In this document: positions 40,423-52,971 of the stretch, piece by piece | Numbering within the stretch: the stretch's first letter is position 1 | Layout of the letters: each line of letters begins with the position of its first letter | Source: Prochilodus magdalenae | Taxonomy: Eukaryota > Chordata > Actinopteri > Characiformes > Prochilodontidae | Reading direction: 5' to 3' | Length of the DNA stretch: 64,000 bases | Assembly (NCBI GenBank): GCA_024036415.1 | Contig: JAMWET010003105.1 | Location: 62,001-126,000, forward strand | Notes under the pieces: model-generated | What the model saw: only the letters and a program-made list of their open reading frames with translations | The model's database searches: none | What the model was told of the DNA's origin: nothing | Made by a program: the position numbers and the translations under genes

Positions 40423-43400
40423 TTAGCAGAAGTGGTCATCCTCGTCCTTATCGTCCTTCATCCCCTTCAGCCTCAACCGCGCAAAGTCCTCAAACACAAA
40501 GTCATCGTCCTGAGAAAAATTACTGAGGGAGAGGGAAATAGAGAGAGACAGAGATAGAGAGAGTGAGAAAGAGATCAAGGTCAATAACACTGAGGACAAT
40601 TTTAGCCATTGCCCCACACAGCAACAAGAACACGAATGCACAAAGATAACAAACTCACTTTGTCTCAAACTCTATCAGGTTGGTGTCCACAGGGGCGTCT
40701 GTCTCTGGCACAACTGCGGAGGAAAGGCAATAAACAACTGTAGTCTCTCTCATTAAGTAGCCATTAAAGTGAAGTGATTTCTCGATACTTCCCAAAATAC
40801 CATTTAAAATCGATTTTCCCTAAATAACTGTCTGGACTTTGTCCTAGACTAAAGGAATAAGCTACCATTTGACCACAGTTAAGGATTGCAGGGCACGACA
40901 CAAAGTGCACTAAAAACCTTGTAACACCAAGCCTTGAGTAGCTTATTGTTTTTATAAAACAAAAGGAAAACAGTAAAATAATAAAGCACACTCACGTTCA
41001 ATAAATTATTAGTAACAAACAGTACTGCTAATCAACACAGCACACTGTGGCTTTAATAAGGGGTGTAATCTGTGATCCTTCTCCTCATGTTGTAGTACTC
41101 AAGACCATAAATTAGCCATCTTATCTCAGCCTCAACATTTATTGGCATCGGTCTTGCCTCTGTCTTTTGGTTAGGAGGACTCAGAAATTGTTCTTGAGAT
41201 CAGCCGAGTGGGATACCTCTATCTAAGGTAACCAGAAACTGTACTTTTATTTGCCTCATTATAGAACATCAACAGCACCTAAACAGAATACCACAGTTTG
41301 TTCTGTACACATTTACATGTCGCCTAATTGATTATTTCCAAGCTGGCTTACATATGTTATTATCACTGCTGTTTATATTTTGATAATTTTAGGTGGTGAC
41401 TTTTAGAGATGACAACAGAGGATAACCGCACCATTTGTGGCTTGGACGTTTTCAGGCTATATATTAATTAATGTTATATTTTACATGCGTAAATATTTAT
41501 ATCCATAAAATATAACAGTATATCATATAATCAGTGTATTATATAATGTATATTATGGCTGCAGAATGAACAACAAATATTTTTTTTCTTCTAGTAAGTT
41601 TTATATTTTGAGCAAATTCTAATTTGGTCTCTGCTTTGTCTCAGTCTTGCCCCTCTTGGTCTTAGTCTTGGCCTTGGCTTCCAGGTCCTGAGCCTGAGTC
41701 AGAATTGTCTCTAATGGCCATGTATACAACATCTTTGCTTTCCTATAATGAGATAAGGGCCTCTACTTAAGCAGCATATGTACCTGACTGTGGTCTTGAG
41801 CTGGGCTGTTCAGAGGGCTTGGGGTGCATCAGGACAAAAGGTAGCTCCACAGATACATCCCTGATTTATAACACATTAAAAAGAAATAAGATGGGTAAAT
41901 ATGGAAATTAGCTTCGATTATATCTGGTTAAACATACATGTTAGATGTGTGATTGTGGCTCTTGTGCTCACCCTCCACGAGATACCACCAGCTTAACTTT
42001 GACTCTATAAGACACCAGGATCCCCAGAACCTCTTTATTGGACACATCCTTCACACTATAAAATAACAAAAACACAACAAATATAAACAAAAAAAATTGC
42101 TGTATAAACATCCTTATTGTGTCTGGCAATTTACCATTCAAACTGTAGACTTTAATTTCTCACTCTCATAACTAAATAACTTATTAAGCCCTTTATAAGC
42201 TGTATTAGTTGTACCAGAGGAGGTCCGGTAATGTAATTTGTAAGGGATTTGACTGGCTAAATTGCCATGGATAAAGTATTTCTGTAATTTCCCAAAATTA
42301 TTTCAGATAGCCTAGACTGAAACGTCACAGCCTGGACATTCACATCAGTGTTACCAATGAAATTAAATGGGCCCAAATAAACAAGTAACAAAAACTCCAA
42401 TTAATCCGTTAATGCTAGGTACACTAGCATTCTGCTAGTTAACTGGACTTAATAGATCAGTGAAATGGGCCCATAATGCCCTTTCAGAGATACTTCTACG
42501 ATATTTATGTTCCTGTTATAATTATAGCAGTCTTGTTTTGAACTTGACACAACTCCATTTTAGTTTTAGAAGGTATCGATATCTATTACCAAGTGTTGTT
42601 TTTCCATTATTGTGGGGTTGCTTTAAACTACCATTGCCAGATTCATCCAGGTTTTCTTAGGACTTGTTGTAGATTTGTGATAAGTGAAAAAGTAACTGAA
42701 TGACAGCCTTGCTTTAAAGGGATAAGTCCCAAAGAAAAGTAGAAATTTGAGTCTGCAGAGCAGTGCTGGGATGTTGTGTGGGGTGGTATGTGCTCACATG
42801 GTGCTGGAGGCCAGGTTAGTATCCTCATGCTTGAGTTTGCCATCCAAGGCCAGACCCCTCTTCTCTCTGTTGTTGTTCAGTGTAGGGGTGAGTGTGTACA
42901 CCTTACAGAACGTGGAACTGGGTGACACTTGATCACTGAAGAAGACAAGCAAGGGAGAGGTTAGAAAGAGGTCATACTTCCATACTGCTAATATATCTGG
43001 TTACTGATCTAAGGTATGTAAGCAAATGGTTGCAGTCTCTTACTCCAGACAGTAAAGAAAGAGAAGTTTGCTTGAAAATGAAATACCGTGTGCATATACA
43101 TAAATATCAGGGGGTGTGTGAGAATTTACAAATAGAGAGAGTTTTATGGAGACACAAAAGACCTGTTTTCTGGCCTGGTTTAAAAGAACCACAACAGACA
43201 GCAAATGAGGGGAAAGGCGAACAGAAAAAGAAAGCAGAGGACGAGAAATGAGAAAGAGGATCTTCCTCTAAGGCTAGCATTTAATGGAGAATGTACAGCA
43301 GGGGAAGTAATGCAAACACAACACTGTAGGCGAGCTGAGAAAAAAAAAATCAAGGCCTTATTTTTCGTAGGGACACACAAAAGTTTAGACAGCAACTGTA

Positions 43401-46400
43401 TTGGGTGAGGGGGGACCCATATCAGCTGCAGCCTGTGACAAATACCGAAGGCACTACAACAAATCATTTATTTCTGAACACTGAGATCAATAGTAAGCGG
43501 GGAGAAATTTAGCTGTCAGCCCAGCAGCTTGAATGCTTGAAAAGCTGGCAGACTTAAAATAATTAAAATGCAGCACAAAATCCAAGAAAACAACTATAAT
43601 AAATAATTTCACTGCATCAGTTATTCATTTTTGATGAATTACAGAACATTTTGTCAGCTCCCCACACTGGAGGTGAGGAAAAAAGTCCAAGAAGCATAAT
43701 GACTTGGGAGGGATGGTCAAAGGAGCCAGTAGGGCTGTTCAGGGTCAAAAAAGGGGGCCCTGGGCTTGGCTGTACTCACCGGGAGGCCAGCCGACCCACA
43801 GATTTGCTGTAGGTATCGCTGGAGTGCAGAACCACGTATGTCACCTGCAGCACTAGGAGAGAACAGCCCTTCATGTTGTCACTACAGACATAGCCAATCA
43901 GTAGGAGGGGAAGTGGCTAACCAGGGGCAACCGGCTGGCAGGCATGGCATGTACTGTGATGTCACAATGAACTGAAAAGGGCAGTAGGCTTAGTTATACT
44001 GACTAAGCGATTGGGGTAGTTGCTGTGGAAGAAAGCAACAGCTACAGACTTTGCTTTGCTGCTTTGGTTACAGCAAAAACAAAGCATGAAGTGAATTACA
44101 GCAAATGCTGAGAATGGTCTGGGAAGCTCTGAGGTCTAGAACAAACCCATGTGATGTACTCCATGAGCCTTTACCTATAGCACTACATGATAATCTCTAA
44201 CAATGCAGGTAAACAATATGGTGTGGTGTATAAGAATGCCACATCCATCCAACTTTATTACCACAGAACAACAGGGAGACCGGTGTGGCTGAGAAAACAG
44301 ACGAGGCAGCCAGAAAACAAGGTAGAACTGAGATTTCTCATTCATTCAGAATGAGAGGGCCGTAAAAGTCTAGAAAGTCTGAGCAAAATGAAGAAAAGAG
44401 AGAAGAAGAGAATGGAGCAAAGGGGAAGGAGGGATGGAGAGAGTTGAAGGGGTACTCACTCGGCCTCTACCTGAGCCACAGGGCATTTGTACTGCGCAGT
44501 ACTGAACAGACAGATATCAGCATACTGTCGCACTGTGGGGAGAGAGCAGGGACACACAGCAGGGTTAGCCAGGCAGGAGAACAGCACAGTTACACACGTG
44601 CACATGCATGTCACACTTACATTCACACAAACAAACAAGCGTACAAGCATTGATGCAAATATGCACAAACACACACATACATATTTACATTTATACCAAA
44701 CCTTCCCTTATGTACTTCCTAGTCAAAGCAGACACTTAGTATGTGTTAAAAAATATTACAGTAAATTACCCAGAAGCCTCTAGAACTAATTATAATAACA
44801 CAGTCTCTTCACTTTCAGTTTTTGAAAGAAATCTGCAGGGATATTTTTTCTACACCTCCTCAGTCTTAGAAACTGTTGTGACCTCTGCTTCTCATGCTTC
44901 TAGTCATCACTGAGATCTGAACTGCAACGTAGTCAGTGCAGGGTTTTGAGACAATCAGCAGCCTCTCAGTTTGCAAATATTTTTTGCAAATCTTCTTTTC
45001 TAAGTAACAGCTTCAGATTTATGATGTTGAGTTCTCAGTGTGAATAGAAGGACAGCAACATGTAGGTTATTTGTTAAGAGCCCCTTTCACCTCTCTCGCT
45101 CAAGCTCTATATCTGATATGCAAGTTTTGCTGATTACCAGGAACAATAAATGATGATAAATTTAGACTGAAATGGGGAATATTTATTGAGCTACACATAC
45201 AGAAGCAGTCTCTCAGTATGGCTTCATGCCATCATGTTTGCTAATGTAACATGCCAGATGTCTTGGCATGGAGTTGTGGTGGTTCTTAATGCTGTCCTGT
45301 AATAATCCATCCCATGCACCTTAAACATTCTCACACAGATGCTGCGGTAGGGGTGGAGGTGGAAGGACACCAGGCTTTCTGGATGTCTGACACTTAACAA
45401 CTGTGCATCTTGCCACTGACCATGGTGCCTTCACACACAGATTTGTTGGTTGTCTACACCAATGATGACCCACTGCCATTCTGAGTCACTCCATGACTGG
45501 ATCTTGACTGGATGATGTCTGGAACTTGAATAATTTCATGTCTCATGATGGAATTTTCTTTCCTGTTAGTTGATTCCCCTTTAAATTATCTTTTTATATC
45601 TTTGACTTCTTTTTTTCTAATTATATGAATAACTTCATAACAACCTGAAAGCCCATTGTGATTGGAAATTGAATGAATTGAAATGAATGCTGGTCAGCAC
45701 AGTGCTGTAGACTCACATCAATCCACAAAAAGGACAGGAAAAGAAAGGAAAGCAAAGTGCATGAACAAACAATATAGTCCATTTAATGTGTGCATGGCAT
45801 GGCTATCTTACACCCGCATAGTACAAATTATCAATATCTTTCTGCTAAATTAAACCTAAATGCGTGGAGATGTTCGGTAACCTAGAATTAAGCAAACAAC
45901 GTTATCTTAAATAGTGAAGTGATACCATCAACAGCTAAAACAAACACCTATTTAAGCACTCTGTTATCTCAGTACCAGGCACAATAATATACTGATACAC
46001 AGATGTCTCTCTGGAAACACCATCATTACTAACTTAAAATCTGCACTTAACAGATGTACATCAAAACTACTGTAGTTAAATAAACACTCCAGCCGCTATG
46101 GATGAGGAAAATCAACAAGGCAAAAAGGATGAGTGAGTTGAAATGGACAGAGTAAGCATCAGGACTGTGAAACAGGACAACAAACAAAACAGCTTAAAGA
46201 AATCACACATGAATTTGACCAAATCCATCAACACATCATCAACCATTCAGCTGCAGTTTAGGCTGCCCATTACCTGAGATTTTGACTCGTTTGACAGTTT
46301 TGGTGGAGTTGTTGGTGACATGAACATTGACACTGATGGGTTCTCCATGGTAATAGAGCTGGAAGAACAAACAGATCTTAAGAAAGCTCATATTCTCTTA

Positions 46401-49400
46401 CTATCTACACACACAAATGAAGGTTTACTCAACAAGTAAAATGGACTGATAAGGGAAAAATTTTAAACACCTCTTTGTCGAGTGAGGCCTCCAAGTGTAG
46501 GGAGCGGTCAGACATGAGAAAGCTGCGTGTTGTCTCCACCATGGGCTGTGGTCCTGGCTTCTCTGGCGCATACTGAACCTTGCGGATTACCAGTCTCACT
46601 GAGTTTCTATACAAATAAACAAGAACAAAAAGGCTTAACAGTCTTCTCAACAATACACACAGAAATATAAACAGGCAGCCGTACACGCCGGCTCTCAGTA
46701 CACGCCACAAATAAACTCTTATTTAAACTGACACAGACACACATCCCTAAGCACCTCCATGTATACTGAAGCACAAAGACTGCTACAAACTATATTCAGA
46801 GGGAGGACAAACATAAAGCCAAGCCTCTGCACCTTTTGTGAATCTTCTCCTCCACAGATTTGGCACAGAAAGCTCTGATCTCGAAGTCTACACCACAAGC
46901 CTGAGGGACCAAAGTTGGCGATATGTTAGAAGTTACAGAACTGTAAGGTGAAAAAGTGTATGCGCGTGTGGTTGTTTTTACCTTGCCCGTGTCCTCTGGT
47001 CCTGGCTGTAAAGTGACTGAACAGGGGAGATTCTGTGGAATCTAAACGAAGCAAGAAATTGTTTATGCATAACTCAATTACAAACGAGCGCATGTTTACA
47101 ATATTATGTTACATATTATGTTATGATACAAAAAGGCACATACTTTATAACGTAGGGCAATCATAAAGCATTTCTATATGATGATTTCTATACGACTCCT
47201 TTAAAGTTAGAGGTGACTTAAAGGTGACTTAATATTGGGTTATAGTTGCACCCTCGTTTCCAAATAAAAACTGGAATGGCTAATGAATGGGACATTTTAA
47301 AACTTTAATATTATTTACATATTACACATGTTTACATATAAAGTATATTATAGCTATAACATAGTAAGTATAATATTGCTGCATGTTGAAACACTGGATG
47401 CTCGTAGTCTTCAGTGGCTTATTGGTAATAAACGGAAAAAAAAGCATAGTATTAATAACAGCAGCAATGAACAATTATATAGGAAATGTAGTTCATTAAC
47501 CATAAGCTATGGTTGCTAAACAGTCAAATGTTATTCCACAAACAGCACAATGGTTTTTAATGCTTACTACAGAGTTTTAATTTGATGTGTACTGTCATGT
47601 GAGTGCATGGTGTACATTTTACAGTGGCTTCAACTGTGGCTCAGCATATCATGACCAGAAGTATCTGTCTTATAAGCAGTTATACACAATGAGCATTCTG
47701 AATGAATGACTAGCCATATAATGGAATTGTAATTACAGTGAAGTTGAAGGGATGTGCATGCTGCCCAAGCTTTTTCAGCAGTCGCTCTTGGAGGCGGCTA
47801 AGTGGTTTGCGCTCCTCGGGCAGTGGAGGGAAAGCCTGGAAGGTGGAGATGTACAGGTCCTTTCTAAAGGACAGGCCAAGCACATCCAGGTCCTCACGGC
47901 CATAACGGAAGGCACATGTCAGGGTCACAAAAACTGGAGAGAAAGAAGGAGAGAATAAAAAAAGTTTAAACATGACCATTGCAAAGATGGTCAGAAAAAT
48001 TCTTTGAGGTTTTAATATACTTCCTTAACGTAAAAACTAAGCATTTACAGACAGTCTCTCATTATAGAAAATTGGTCAGTCTGTTCACCCACCTTTTCTG
48101 TCTTTAAGGTATTCTGGGTCAATCAAAAGCACTCCATCTAAAGCCAGACAATATTCATAATTAGCACCACAGTAAAGACAGTCATGCACAGCAGCAGAAT
48201 TATACTCTTCATTTAGCTAATGCTCCTGTTTTATAGGCTCTCAAAACTGATGATGCAGTGCATGAGACAATTACACTGTGAAAGTGATAGCTCAGTATTT
48301 TGGAGGGCGTATTTTTCTTCCTAATATGGTACAATGCTAAGACTATCCTGTACACTTTAAGAGTTTGATGAACACTGTAGAGGAGACACAGTATTACCGA
48401 CAGGCTAAACAGGTTTATACTAGTCTAACACCTATAAAGGGTGCTGTTGTGGTTCCAGTAATAAATGAATTATTGTAATCATCTTGCAGCCCTATTATAT
48501 ATGGATTTTAACTAAAAGCATCCAGATGCTATTTAGTGATTTTCACTAACACAGACCTCCAGCTTCTAGTTTTAGTAATACACTATCAGTTTCCAGTAGT
48601 TCTGTGCTAAAAGACAAGTTGATGTCGACTAATTTAAGTAAATGAAAGGTGTCAATAGTGTTGTCATTCACCTAGAAATGTACAGCCAATCAAACAAACC
48701 TTTTCTGTATTTTTTGCTTCCAGAAGGCAGTAAGGTCACACACAAAATATACAGTATAGATTGATTTGGGCCTGAAAATTTTTTTTTTTAAATAATAAAG
48801 AAAATATAATGAGTATTTACCCACCTTGCAATTCAAATGGGATAAATATAGCTTACATTATTTTGTCTATAATATAGTTCTAGTTTGTTTTATTTTTACA
48901 AAAGCCATCAGAATCTTTAGTGACATGAAAGCACAAGGTTTGAGAAAAGGATTGACGTGGCAGATTTGGATGTGACTAAAATAACCAGTAATAATTACAT
49001 TACAACACCTTTCGATGTAAAGCTAATCTCACTGGATATTACTCTTCACACACGCCTACACAGAAAAGCCTTTTAGTGAAGGAGGTAACAATTACAGTAA
49101 GCACTTACAATTAGAATACTTCAGACTAACTCTTCATTACCCACACACGCACACCTTAATCTCTGTCATTAGTGGAACTTCTGTGTCTCCCTAACTCAAA
49201 TAAATAAGTTCCTCCTGTGTGTTGCTGTCAAGGAAACAGAGAGCACCAGGGACAGGAAGAGGTTTGGGAGAAAATAAACAACATCAACAGAGGACAATGA
49301 ACACTTGCCATACTATCTTGATGATGATAAAAGCACTTCAAGGGACAAATCTGCAAACCTGCACAAAACCTGTGACTCACAAGAGTCAACAAGAAGATTC

Positions 49401-50626
49401 ACTGTGGCTCCCACACACTCTGCTGTAACCTTAACGTCACGGTCAGGTCAACCTTTTTGTTAACAAGAGTCAGGAGTGTTTGATGTTTTGTCCTAATTTG
49501 CATTTACCAGAACATAGTTCTTAGTTGAGGCTTGGTCTCTGTGAAGCGGTAAAGGAGTTGATCAATGATTGGTGCAAGAAAAACAGACATCAAGCTAACG
49601 GATGCTGCTGTGGTTAAGACTTCAGCTAATAGGGGTTGCTATGATAAATACTCAGGAGACAGCTGAGAGACCACAGTTTTCCTCTGCATGTCAATTGTTC
49701 TCACTACAGCTGACTACACTGCTCAAAATTTTCAGAAACAGCAAAAATCCTTTATGTATATATATATATATATGTACTCATGGGAAACTCACCAACTGGG
49801 TCCACATGATCTAGATGATCCACAAAGTCCCTCTTCCCCAGATATACCGTGAGCTAGGACAAAAAACAAACAAAAAAAATTACATTTTGATGACACAAGC
49901 CTGACCAGCTAATGAACCAGCAGTCTGAAAGTAATTCAGAGTGCATAATTCTCCTCTTGAGAATTGTTCGCCACATAAGCACACACATACAGACTTCACC
50001 AAACAGCTTGAATCATGCCAAACTGACCCCAAGCCGCTCCACACCCTTCCTGTAGACGACCCTGCCAGACCGAATGATATCACAAAAAACATCCTCCACA
50101 CATATACAACTCTCCATCAGAGGGTGGAGAGAAAGAGAGAGCAGACAGACACACGCAAAAGCAAAGGCACAGACAGAATACAAAACAGAACATGTATCAA
50201 CCAACAACCAAGATTAAAAGGTAAATGAAACCAGTGGTAGACTGGTTACACAGGAAGAAAGGAGGCAAAACAGAATTCACCAAATGCACAAAACAGAAGC
50301 AGAGAAGGAAAAAAAACAGAATGATTTAGCAACAGCGCAGGTGACACGGCAAGATATAAATATGTAGATGACAGAAAGAACAAGACAGGAGAGGAGGCAA
50401 GAGAAAGGAGTGACCCTGAGGAAATGACGGAGGAAAGAAACAGAGGGAGGGAGGGAAATGGGAGGGGACCAAGAGAAAGAGAGAGACAGAAAGACAGAGC
50501 ACAATAGGAAAGGAGATGGTCCACTGAGAGAAAGGAAGAGCCTCTCATGCATGAGCAAACACAAACACAAGAGACACACGTTACAGGAATGTTACCTTGC
50601 AGTTGGGGCTGGACTTTTTGAAGACT
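40423..50626 (-). CDS. arrb2: Beta-arrestin 2, exons 2-15 (5' end missing)
   Basis: Exons in gene order: 50596-50626, 49793-49853, 48093-48137, 47737-47933, 46982-47041, 46833-46900, 46471-46606, 46274-46358, 44460-44532, 42798-42935, 41972-42055, 41784-41860, 40659-40713, 40423-40522. They give 402 residues plus the first few residues from an unseen exon 1, matching the usual ~410. Landmarks are [10 protein letters not shown], the finger loop [47 protein letters not shown], the clathrin box LIEFE and the AP2 motif [14 protein letters not shown] in the tail points to ARRB2 rather than ARRB1, as does the neighbour pelp1. Arrestins bind phosphorylated, active GPCRs, block G-protein coupling and link receptors to clathrin. 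The exon 15 acceptor at 40522 adds NFSQ before DDDFVFEDF. An alternative exon at 43780-43852 is listed separately. Confidence 0.95.
43780..43852 (-). CDS. arrb2: Alternative arrb2 exon '10b', visual-arrestin-like
   Basis: This 73-nt exon lies between arrb2 exon 10 (44460-44532, also 73 nt) and exon 11 (42798-42935). The acceptor is ttctctcctag and the donor CG|gtgagtac. It starts and ends in the same phases as exon 10, so it can replace it exactly. It encodes [17 protein letters not shown] and then SVGRLASR, in place of [16 protein letters not shown] and then [10 protein letters not shown]-x-Q-V-x-x-V-V-L-x-S-S-D is the pattern of visual (rod/cone) arrestins at this strand. Including both exons gives a TGA at the exon 11 junction; skipping both shifts exon 11 into a TGA after 19 codons. 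Expression is not proven by sequence. An untranscribed fossil of an exon duplication is the main alternative, but the open frame and splice sites argue against it. Confidence 0.82.
45160..45575. repeat. Unclassified degenerate repeat-like stretch
   Basis: This part of arrb2 intron 9 differs in texture from its flanks: it is less AT-rich and has transposase-like word use on the - strand. No frame stays open and no terminal repeats were found. The call is weak. Confidence 0.2.
50105..50560. repeat. Purine-rich low-complexity tract
   Basis: A GA-rich segment inside arrb2 intron 2. Long open frames on both strands here are a composition effect (few TA-containing codons) and not genes. Confidence 0.7.
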
Positions 50627-52764
50627 CTGCATGGAAGAAGACAAACATATCATCATACTTCTATAGTAGAATTAATGTGACACAGCAAATGTAATGCGGC
50701 TATATTTAACACAATGTAATACAGGGAAAGGCAACATGACAAATTCTCGTCATTACTGTGATAAATTACATGTTAATATTGATTTTCAGAATCAGAATCA
50801 CTTTATTTCCCCAAGTATGTTCCACAGGAACTGAACATACATACATATATGACATGTAACCTATACAAATAACCATCATATACAGTATAAGGGGTGCACT
50901 AATGTACTGGATGGGATATCGGAATGAAAAAAAAGTATAATCTGATATTATTATCATTTTCATAAACTACCGTGTAAACGCTTAACTGATGCTGGCGATT
51001 CAAAACCGCTGCTAAAAGCTCTATGTGTGAAAATGTTTATACAAAAAAATAACAGTACTGCATAACAGTTTCACAGTATCATGTTAGTATCAATGGACAC
51101 ATAAGGCTGAGGTTCCCAGTATCAGAACAGTGGTATCAAGCCCCCCCATACAGTATACAGCATATTGTGGATATTGTCTATACCTAAACACAGAAGAGTC
51201 TTTATAAATGAGTCCCGTTTATTAGAGTATGTAGTGCAACCATGTATATAAAATGCTGAAAGAAATCTTTGTACTGTACAATTTTACTGGATTGTACTGT
51301 AGCAGAATTGAAAGACGGCATCACAGATGCAATGGGTCTGTGTGTAAAATAACATACATATACATGCTGCATATCATAAAAAACCTCTTCCAATATCATT
51401 ATATTAAATGTTTACCATATTGCCCACACTCAACCTGGTAAGTAAAGTACACTGGTAAACTGAAGGAGGGCAGGGGTGAGTTTCAGAGAACACCTAAAAA
51501 GAGTTCAGCACTGATGACATAAACCTTTTACAGAACTTCTCTGTGCTGAGATTGAACCTTGCTCTCCCACATGGAGGGAAAAGTAACATTTGGCTAAATG
51601 ACCAGTAAACATTCACATGCACAGTTCAAAGCCCTTTTATCCTGAACTACAAGCCTTTAAAAGGTATCAAACATTAGGATTGTTCCCAAACCCATAATGG
51701 GGTAGGACAGTAATTTCTCCTGCTATTTCATTTCTTCTCATTTTGCACAGCAGTGAAAGGTGCTTTAGTAACGTTGTCTTTTACCTTTATGCAAATAGGG
51801 GGAAAAAGTTTGTACTTGTGTCACATCTAGTCAGAGGGACCCTGTTCGGTAACAATGCAATTCAATTCAGGACAGTAGGACATGTGCAAAGTGTAGAGCA
51901 GTATCAGTAGCTGTGGTTATAAACAGAATACATATATAAAGTGTACAGTGCAGGTAGTAGAGCAGCTTAATATTCAGGTGACAGCTAAATTGCTTATTAC
52001 AGATGTTCAGTAGGTAAATAAATATAGATAATAAATACACAGCGGAGATGTTTAAGTATACAGGTTAAAGTTGTGTGTGTGTGTGTATGCGCACAACACA
52101 GAATGTACTGTGGTCACTCTCTACCAGTCAGAAAACTCCATCACTCTTTCACTACACTTCAGCTTTTTTATCCCTGCATCTGCACCACTTCTCTCCATCT
52201 CCATTCCTACTTCGCTTTAAACTGAAAACTAACTAAATCATCTCTTTCGGTTCCTTTCGTGACCGGAGTGACCTGACAGAAAACTGATCCACTAAAAGTG
52301 TAGTGATACATTCAGGACCCATTCTAATTGATTTACAATACAGTTCAATTAACAACACTCACAATACTGGATTCATCATTCGCTAACCTCACAATACTTC
52401 AAACCAAAGTCAAGTGAAAAAATTATTATAACCATGTTGCAGCATTATAACAACTTTACAGCTGGGAGGCAGGGAAAAGGCTGGGGTGAGCTGCTGACTG
52501 GAACCCCTGGTATTCAAACTAACAAGCAGTTGTCATAATCACTAGAATGTCTATCCTCCACCATGCCTTCTCACATCCCCACAAAGCACATTATAACATT
52601 AACAACTTTACACTGCAAGACACCAATGTTACCATGCATTGTTAACTACACACACACTACAAGGGCAGAGTTTATGGTGTGTGCGGTTGCTAACTTAATG
52701 CTACCTACTCCCACACAGGATATCAGCTTATTTCCAACATAACCACAAAAACACTCAGCGCAGA

Positions 52765-52867
52765 CACACACACACATACACACACACACACACACACATA
52801 CAAACACACACACACACACACACACATACACACACACATACATACACACATACACACACACACACAC

Positions 52868-52964
<97 letters not shown>

Positions 52965-52971
52965 TAGTCTT
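52765..52971. repeat. Long CA/TACA microsatellite
   Basis: About 200 bases of CA repeats with scattered TA interruptions. Alternating Cys-Val open frames on the - strand are artefacts of it. Confidence 0.97.

Noticed and set aside
43773..43844. Exon 10b read from the internal ctgcag acceptor
   Set aside because: That acceptor gives the wrong phase and an immediate TGA after exon 9 or 10a; the upstream tag acceptor at 43853 gives exact 73-nt phase symmetry.
50246..50656. 136-codon - strand open frame rich in Ser/Leu
   Set aside because: It runs through a purine-rich tract and overlaps arrb2 exon 2 in a wrong frame.
52646..52965. Open frames with alternating Cys-Val on the - strand (also at 62369-62657)
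   Set aside because: They are translations of CA/GT microsatellites, with no homology and no splice context.
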